This document shows positions 37,207-41,726 of a DNA stretch of 41,726 nt, piece by piece. Position numbers and translations under genes: made by a program. Numbering within the stretch: position 1 is the stretch's first letter; every line of letters begins with the position of its first letter. The stretch spans positions 1-41,726 of the IMG/VR virus record IMGVR_UViG_3300020147_000017; one strand, given 5' to 3'. Origin of the DNA: a virus. The notes under the pieces were generated by a model. It was not told the DNA's origin. It saw nothing but the letters and a program-made list of their open reading frames with translations, and did not search any database.

Positions 37207-38088
37207 ATGGCAGATAACGATAAAACCCTTGGCCAGACGCTTCGCCAGGCGATTGCGGAACCTAAACAGGCGCAATCTCAAGGACAGGCGCAAACTGGAG
37301 AAGGATTATCCGTAGCCACGGCAGGCGAAACGCAGTCGGGTGGAACGCCTGAATACGTAAATGGTGTGGACATTTCCGCATTCCCCGAACAAGAAAGACC
37401 TATAGCTCGTAAGGCTTTGGAAGAAAAAGGCAAGCTTATTGAAAAAGGGTTGCAGAGTAAATTTCAAGAGATTGCCGAGTTTAAGAGACAGCGTGAAGAA
37501 ATATTAAGACTTGGGATATCAGAGAGTGAAGCTGCTCAGATTATCAAGGATCACGTTGCTTCTAAGACTACTGCCAAAGATGCAAAAAAGGAAGCATCCA
37601 GAGTTATTGACCAACTTAAGGAAACCGCCCCAGACTTGGAAACTCGTAAGGGGTTAGAGAACTTAGAGAAGATAATTTTGGAACTTACCAATATCAATGA
37701 TATCCGTAAGGAACTCGATCAATTAAAGGGATACGTACAACATGCTCAAGGTCGTGAATTCCAGACTAGAGAGCAGTCAGTGTCTAATGCACTTAATGCG
37801 TTATCCAGTAAATACGGAAATGAAGTCATTGAGAGGTACCGTGAAGATGTAATTAAGCAGGGATTAGCGTTTCCGGACGTTGATGTCAAGCGATTACTTC
37901 ACGCCATTGCAGATCCTGAAGAGTTAGAGCAAGCTCTCTTGTCCAACAGTGTAAAAAAAGAAGAACGTAAACAAGAGAAAATAAACGCTGTTTCTTCGCC
38001 GGGATCGGGAATGACAATGCCAGCTCAGACTATTGATGTTAGGAACACGTCTTTTAGAGGTTTGCTCTCCCAGATTCGCAAGAAATAG
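37207..38088 (+). CDS. Scaffold protein
   Basis: The 293-residue product is acidic/polar with Q-rich disordered N terminus (1-45), long helices with coiled coil (about 70-200), and a basic C-terminal tail (RNTSFRGLLSQIRKK). This is the standard plan of a capsid scaffold, and it directly precedes the major capsid gene. AAAGGTAG lies upstream of ATG. Confidence 0.7.
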   Translation: MADNDKTLGQTLRQAIAEPKQAQSQGQAQTGEGLSVATAGETQSGGTPEYVNGVDISAFPEQERPIARKALEEKGKLIEKGLQSKFQEIAEFKRQREEILRLGISESEAAQIIKDHVASKTTAKDAKKEASRVIDQLKETAPDLETRKGLENLEKIILELTNINDIRKELDQLKGYVQHAQGREFQTREQSVSNALNALSSKYGNEVIERYREDVIKQGLAFPDVDVKRLLHAIADPEELEQALLSNSVKKEERKQEKINAVSSPGSGMTMPAQTIDVRNTSFRGLLSQIRKK

Positions 38089-38111
38089 CGCAATCATAGG
38101 AGAGTATTAAC

Positions 38112-39104
38112 ATGTCGTATTTGTCCACAACCGTTAATTGGGACACAATTGGTTCTATTACGAACCCGTTGATTTCCCGGAAGGTTTCTGACAACATCAC
38201 GACTCAGATTCCGTTGCTTTATTTATTGGATAAGTTAGGCAACAAGGAATATGAATCGGGTGGTTTGCAGTACAATCTTCCTGTTTTTAAAGAATTGCAA
38301 AATGCTCAGGCCTACAGTGGCTTGACCACCTTGTCTTATGCAGAAACTGACCCTGTCACTTCTGCGATTTATAACCGTAAGCAACTCACCGTGCCTGTAA
38401 CTTTAACAGGTACTAAATTGCTTCAGAACTCTGGTAACGATGAAACGGCCATTATTAATTACATGGAAGTTATCATTGAAGCCGCTCAGGAGTCCATGAA
38501 GCAGTCTATGGATGGCCAGTCCGTTGGTATTTTCTCCAATAATGGGGAATCTGATCTTGGGATTACTGGTCTTCAGAACTTGGTTTCTGGTACTCCTACC
38601 ACTGGAACTACAGGTTCCTTGAGCCGTTCGGCTTATAGCTGGTGGCAGAATCAAACCGCCGAAATTACAACTAACTTCTCTACGAGCGGTCTTCAGGCCT
38701 TCCGTGAGTTGTTCTTTGAATGCGTTCGCGGTAATGAAGTTCCCACCTGCGGTATTTTGACCCAGGCAATGTATATCAACTTGCATCGTTCTTTAACCAG
38801 CACGATCCAATATAACTTGCCTACTCCTAATACTCAAAGTGGTGACTTAGGATTCCAGCATATCTATTTCCAGGGCGTTCCGGTTATGTTTGGGTCTGAT
38901 GTCCCCGCGAATACTGGGTACTTCTTGAACTTAAAGTATATGAAATTGATGGTCGCTCGTGATCGCGATATGACTTTCCGTGATTTCATCAGCCCCACCG
39001 ATCAAGATGCTTTAGTGGGCCGTCTGTACTGGGCGGGTAACTTAGTAGCTTCTAACCTCGCGCGTCAGGGTGTATTTACTGGCTCTGGCGACACCTGGTC
39101 TTAA
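38112..39104 (+). CDS. Major capsid protein
   Basis: The 330-residue product matches HK97-fold major capsid proteins by pattern: N-terminal arm, E-loop-like F-K-E-L-Q-N-A-Q-A-Y-S-G (about 57-68), L-G-I-T-G-L-Q-N-L-V near 149-158, a W-W-Q-N segment and F-Q-G-V-P-V-M-F-G near 254-262. No signal peptide and no cleavable prohead domain is apparent. Codon choice is highly uniform. AGGAGAG precedes ATG. Confidence 0.8.
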   Translation: MSYLSTTVNWDTIGSITNPLISRKVSDNITTQIPLLYLLDKLGNKEYESGGLQYNLPVFKELQNAQAYSGLTTLSYAETDPVTSAIYNRKQLTVPVTLTGTKLLQNSGNDETAIINYMEVIIEAAQESMKQSMDGQSVGIFSNNGESDLGITGLQNLVSGTPTTGTTGSLSRSAYSWWQNQTAEITTNFSTSGLQAFRELFFECVRGNEVPTCGILTQAMYINLHRSLTSTIQYNLPTPNTQSGDLGFQHIYFQGVPVMFGSDVPANTGYFLNLKYMKLMVARDRDMTFRDFISPTDQDALVGRLYWAGNLVASNLARQGVFTGSGDTWS

Positions 39105-39120
39105 TGAAAGGAGAAATTAA

Positions 39121-39663
39121 ATGAAAAGCATTAAATTCATGTTAGTTGCTCTTTTCGTGGTGGCGTTTAGCCCCGTGGTTAGAGCAGAAAACAGCGCAAC
39201 AGCGTTTGACAGCAAAGCTACTACGCAGACCGTTTTCGTTCAGGCGTATAACAACTCTGCCTCAACGTTGTCAGCGAACAATGTCGTTATCTTGGATACT
39301 ACCCAAACGATTAATCCTAATAATTATTTGGGTAGTTATGTGACGACTAACGGTTCCACAACGGACAGCATTTATGTCTTTGGTGTTACAGATGAAAGTA
39401 TTTTATCTGGCAGCCTTGGCCGTATTGCTATCCGTGGGCCGCATAAGGTTGTAATGCCGTCTGTTCCGACGGGTGCTGGAATTGTGATTGGGGCTTGCTC
39501 CAATTCGCCGTCTGGTAACGCTGGGAAGGCGTGTCCTACAACCACAGCCGATGGTACTGCTAGTGGACAATTAGGTTTCTTATTGTCCGCTACGGCAACC
39601 ACCGACACTGGTGACGCCGCCAATACCTATTGGGCTTGGTTGCGTATTAATAGTCACAAGTAA
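39121..39663 (+). CDS. Decoration-like capsid protein with Sec signal peptide
   Basis: The 180-residue product begins with a textbook signal peptide (basic start, core FMLVALFVVAFS, cut after VRA before ENS). The mature part is beta-rich with D-x-I-Y-V-F-G-V-T and G-R-I-A-I-R-G-P-H-K-V, like capsid decoration proteins, and lies directly after the major capsid gene. Two cysteines (GAC and KAC) could pair. AAAGGAG gives high expression. A signal on a decoration protein is unusual. Confidence 0.65.
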   Translation: MKSIKFMLVALFVVAFSPVVRAENSATAFDSKATTQTVFVQAYNNSASTLSANNVVILDTTQTINPNNYLGSYVTTNGSTTDSIYVFGVTDESILSGSLGRIAIRGPHKVVMPSVPTGAGIVIGACSNSPSGNAGKACPTTTADGTASGQLGFLLSATATTDTGDAANTYWAWLRINSHK

Positions 39664-39677
39664 TAAAAACGAGTTTC

Positions 39678-39705
39678 TGAGGGGTTCTCATTAAAAACCC
39701 CCTCA
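39678..39705 (+). terminator. Hairpin after decoration gene
   Basis: TGAGGGGTT (39678-39686) pairs with AACCCCCTCA (39696-39705), with one bulged C. A real U-run is missing, so it may be an attenuator or RNA-processing site that lowers expression of the next gene rather than a full terminator. Confidence 0.4.
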
Positions 39706-39712
39706 ACAAAAT

Positions 39713-40834
39713 ATGGTTAATTTGATTATCTGGGCAATATTAATAATCCCGTTTGCAATCCTTCCTTTTAAGGGGATTCCTGAGCCTACGCGCTTGATTA
39801 AAGAAGCTTTATTTGATCTGACGATGATGGGGATTATTGCGTTCGCCTTAAAAAATGGGCTTAAATTCGATTACAAAAATAAATATTTAAGCTGGTTGGC
39901 AGCTTGGGGATTTTTTCACATTGGGTTTAATTGGTATTACCCGTTAGTTGCAGGGCATGGGTTGAACGCAGGAACCTTATTAGAATCTATCCATTTTATT
40001 CTAGCTGTTGTAGCTACTGTATTGGTTTGTGCGTCCATTCAAAGAGAAGATTTTATTCGCATTGCTAAGGCGATAGTTATATCAGCAACAGCAATTGCCA
40101 TATTCGGTATTTGCCAGGGCATAGGACTAGACCCGATGAAGAATTTAGCTAAATACGTCCAGACAGAATTAAGACATGTGGCTGCGACATTGGATCATCC
40201 GAATTTGTTTGGGAACTACATGGCATTGTGTATTCCGTTTTGTATTTATCTTAAGGGATTACGTTATAAATTGTGTTTAGCGGTGTTGATAATTGCTTTG
40301 TTAATGGCCAAGTCCAGTATTTCCGTGGTCGCTGCTTTCGTAGCAATTGTTGTTTTTGCGTTGTTAAAGTATAGAAACAAATTAGCGATTGGCTTATCTT
40401 GCGGGGCATTGGCTTTGTTCGCATCTTTTTGTTATTTAGTTCCTAGTTTCAATAAATTAAACACAGGATTTACAGGACGCATACCTGCATGGCAGGAATT
40501 CATTAGCCGTGCAGTGAATCCCCTATTCGGAACCGGATTTGGTGCTCCTAAATCTTATATGGTGAAGTTTGGGGATAATTATTGGACTAACCCCCACAAT
40601 GATTACTTAATGATTTGGCTATGCTTGGGATTTGTCGGTTTATTTCTGTTTTCTTTATTGGTTATTAATGCTTTACGCAACTTTAAATATAACCAAGACA
40701 ATACGCTCGGATTCTCTTATATGTCGAGTTTCGTTGCGTTTTTTATATTAATGTTCGGTTCATTCCCGATGGAATCAGCGCCTTTATCTTTGATTGGTTT
40801 GGTTTCCTTCTGGGCTATTGAGAAAAGGGTATAG
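39713..40834 (+). CDS. O-antigen ligase/polymerase-like membrane protein
   Basis: The 373-residue product has about ten membrane spans and the Wzy_C/O-antigen ligase pattern: H-P-N-L-F-G-N-Y near 162-169, the G-R-x-P-A-W motif (255-260), P-L-F-G-T-G-F-G (270-277) and N-P-H-N-D-Y-L (293-299) with the key histidine at 295. It should act on lipid-linked sugar chains at the periplasmic face. It lies between decoration and coiled-coil genes, with no visible ribosome site. Surface (serotype) conversion or glycosylation of virion or host are options. Confidence 0.7.
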   Translation: MVNLIIWAILIIPFAILPFKGIPEPTRLIKEALFDLTMMGIIAFALKNGLKFDYKNKYLSWLAAWGFFHIGFNWYYPLVAGHGLNAGTLLESIHFILAVVATVLVCASIQREDFIRIAKAIVISATAIAIFGICQGIGLDPMKNLAKYVQTELRHVAATLDHPNLFGNYMALCIPFCIYLKGLRYKLCLAVLIIALLMAKSSISVVAAFVAIVVFALLKYRNKLAIGLSCGALALFASFCYLVPSFNKLNTGFTGRIPAWQEFISRAVNPLFGTGFGAPKSYMVKFGDNYWTNPHNDYLMIWLCLGFVGLFLFSLLVINALRNFKYNQDNTLGFSYMSSFVAFFILMFGSFPMESAPLSLIGLVSFWAIEKRV

Positions 40835-40837
40835 GAA

Positions 40838-41677
40838 ATGGCAGACAAATTGAAAAGTGAACAAGAAATTCCGATGTTTGAATACAACTCAGCAGTTCAA
40901 GAGCTTGTTAAGATTGCCAAGAAGGAGAAGGACGATTTAGAGCATCAAGTCTTGCTGGCAAAGAATAGTCTGAAACAATTAAAAGAAGAGCATTTAAGGC
41001 GTGAAAATGAATTTGAACAGCGGTTGAAGACTGAAGATCAGAAGTTCAGAAATGAGCTTTCAAAGCGTCACAATCAGCTTTTGGATCAAGAGAACAAGAT
41101 GAATATGTTTATGAAGGACCTTGAACAACGCAGCGCTGATTTGAAAGTTAAAGAAGAAAGATTTCTCTCGATGGATAAAGAGAGAGGCGCATTAAATAAT
41201 GAGCGTGTCAGCATTGAGAAGATGAGAGTGGCCGCACACAATTTAATGGCCGAAGCTGATCGTAAGATTTCTGAGGCTAATAGCCTTATGTCTCAAGCCA
41301 ATAATCGTGCGGAACAGTCTAAGAAGCTAGATGATAAGAATAGTATTAGAAATCAGGAATTATGTTCCCGCGAAGACAGATTAAAGGAAGAACTAAAAGG
41401 ATTACAGGCTGAGAAGGAACATTTAGAGCAATTAAAACAGATTGTTGAGCCTAAGATTGCAGAGATTAAGGCTTTAGAGGAAGAGTCCGCGGCTAATAAA
41501 AAAATCGCAGAGGATAAGAATCAGGACACGATTAATAAGTTAGAAGAGATAAAGGTTGCCTTGAGAGCCTTGGAAGATAAGAAGACTAAGATGGATCGCA
41601 AGGAACAGGAATTAAGAGCCAAGGAAGAAGAATTGCGCCGTAAGACATTAATCGCAGAAAGCAAAAAAGCGAGTTAA
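40838..41677 (+). CDS. Long coiled-coil protein
   Basis: The 279-residue product is a coiled coil over nearly its whole length (about 20-270), strongly charged, with no membrane span and one cysteine. It starts 3 nt after the ligase-like gene. A structural or scaffold-like role near the head-tail junction is possible; no family is recognised. Its 3' end recurs at 1-78 because of the contig overlap. Confidence 0.55.
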   Translation: MADKLKSEQEIPMFEYNSAVQELVKIAKKEKDDLEHQVLLAKNSLKQLKEEHLRRENEFEQRLKTEDQKFRNELSKRHNQLLDQENKMNMFMKDLEQRSADLKVKEERFLSMDKERGALNNERVSIEKMRVAAHNLMAEADRKISEANSLMSQANNRAEQSKKLDDKNSIRNQELCSREDRLKEELKGLQAEKEHLEQLKQIVEPKIAEIKALEEESAANKKIAEDKNQDTINKLEEIKVALRALEDKKTKMDRKEQELRAKEEELRRKTLIAESKKAS

Positions 41678-41726
41678 TAAATGGTAAGAAAAGCGTTCTC
41701 ACCTAATGAGGGTTTTAAGGACGGAT
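41600..41726. repeat. Terminal direct repeat, right copy
   Basis: Identical to 1-127. See left copy. 41681-41726 is the start of the gene annotated at 82-417. Confidence 0.9.
41681..41726 (+). CDS. 5' end of gene at 82-417 (contig overlap)
   Basis: First 15 codons of the small virion-associated gene, cut by the end of the window. Not a second gene. Confidence 0.9.
   Translation, partial: MVRKAFSPNEGFKDG

Overview
The window is a complete, circular or circularly permuted genome of a temperate short-tailed dsDNA phage. The last 127 bases (41600-41726) repeat the first 127 exactly, so the unit is 41,599 bp and the ends are an artefact of opening a circle. It has a terminase-portal-scaffold-capsid cassette, a head-tail adaptor, ejection proteins and fibres but no tape measure, sheath or tail-tube series, which indicates a podovirus-like virion. 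A tyrosine integrase, two XRE repressors, an excisionase-like protein and an attP site make it temperate. No DNA or RNA polymerase is recognised. The host is probably a Gram-negative-type bacterium: many phage proteins carry Sec signal peptides, there is an O-antigen ligase/polymerase-like membrane protein, and translation uses Shine-Dalgarno sites. Glycine-rich and VGIGT-repeat fibres are common in groundwater lineages such as Omnitrophota, but that host guess is weak.

Layout. (1) Late rightward operon, about 31593 through the junction to 12945: small terminase candidate, small basic peptides, large terminase, portal, zinc-ribbon protein, scaffold, major capsid protein, decoration-like protein, O-antigen ligase-like protein, long coiled coil, connector proteins, nozzle-like tail protein, three fibre or fibre-anchor proteins, GNAT-like protein, three ejection proteins, a large fibre, holin-like and other small membrane proteins, and a methyltransferase with its own promoter. 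(2) Leftward early operon 1, 26004 down to 12884: excisionase-like protein, RHH protein, SleB-type lysin, SF3 helicase, CHC2 zinc protein, Sak4-like ATPase, SSB-like protein, VRR-NUC nuclease, then about 25 small accessory genes and two degenerate tRNA-like elements. (3) Rightward lysogeny operon 26096-27583 (two repressors and integrase) followed by attP at 27595-27760. (4) Leftward early operon 2, 30617 down to 27762: small accessory genes ending with an RHH protein. (5) An AT-rich non-coding block of about 950 bp (30653-31590) with iteron-like repeats, a GC-rich hairpin and the probable late promoter.

How it fits together. The repressor chooses between the divergent promoters at 26015-26096. 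Integrase recombines at an anticodon arm of a tRNA-Thr gene. Early genes replicate and recombine the DNA with host polymerase. Late genes build the particle.

Three things stand out. Sec signal peptides occur only on virion proteins expected to be outside the particle (decoration, nozzle, fibres), while capsid, portal, adaptor, scaffold and ejection proteins lack them. A dispersed element of about 46-50 bp, with conserved flanks and variable hairpin centres, sits at nine early-gene boundaries in both orientations and gives unrelated proteins a shared C-terminal tail (A-P/Q-E-N...G-K). The attP carries the 5' rather than the 3' half of a tRNA gene, flanked by paired integrase arm-type repeats.
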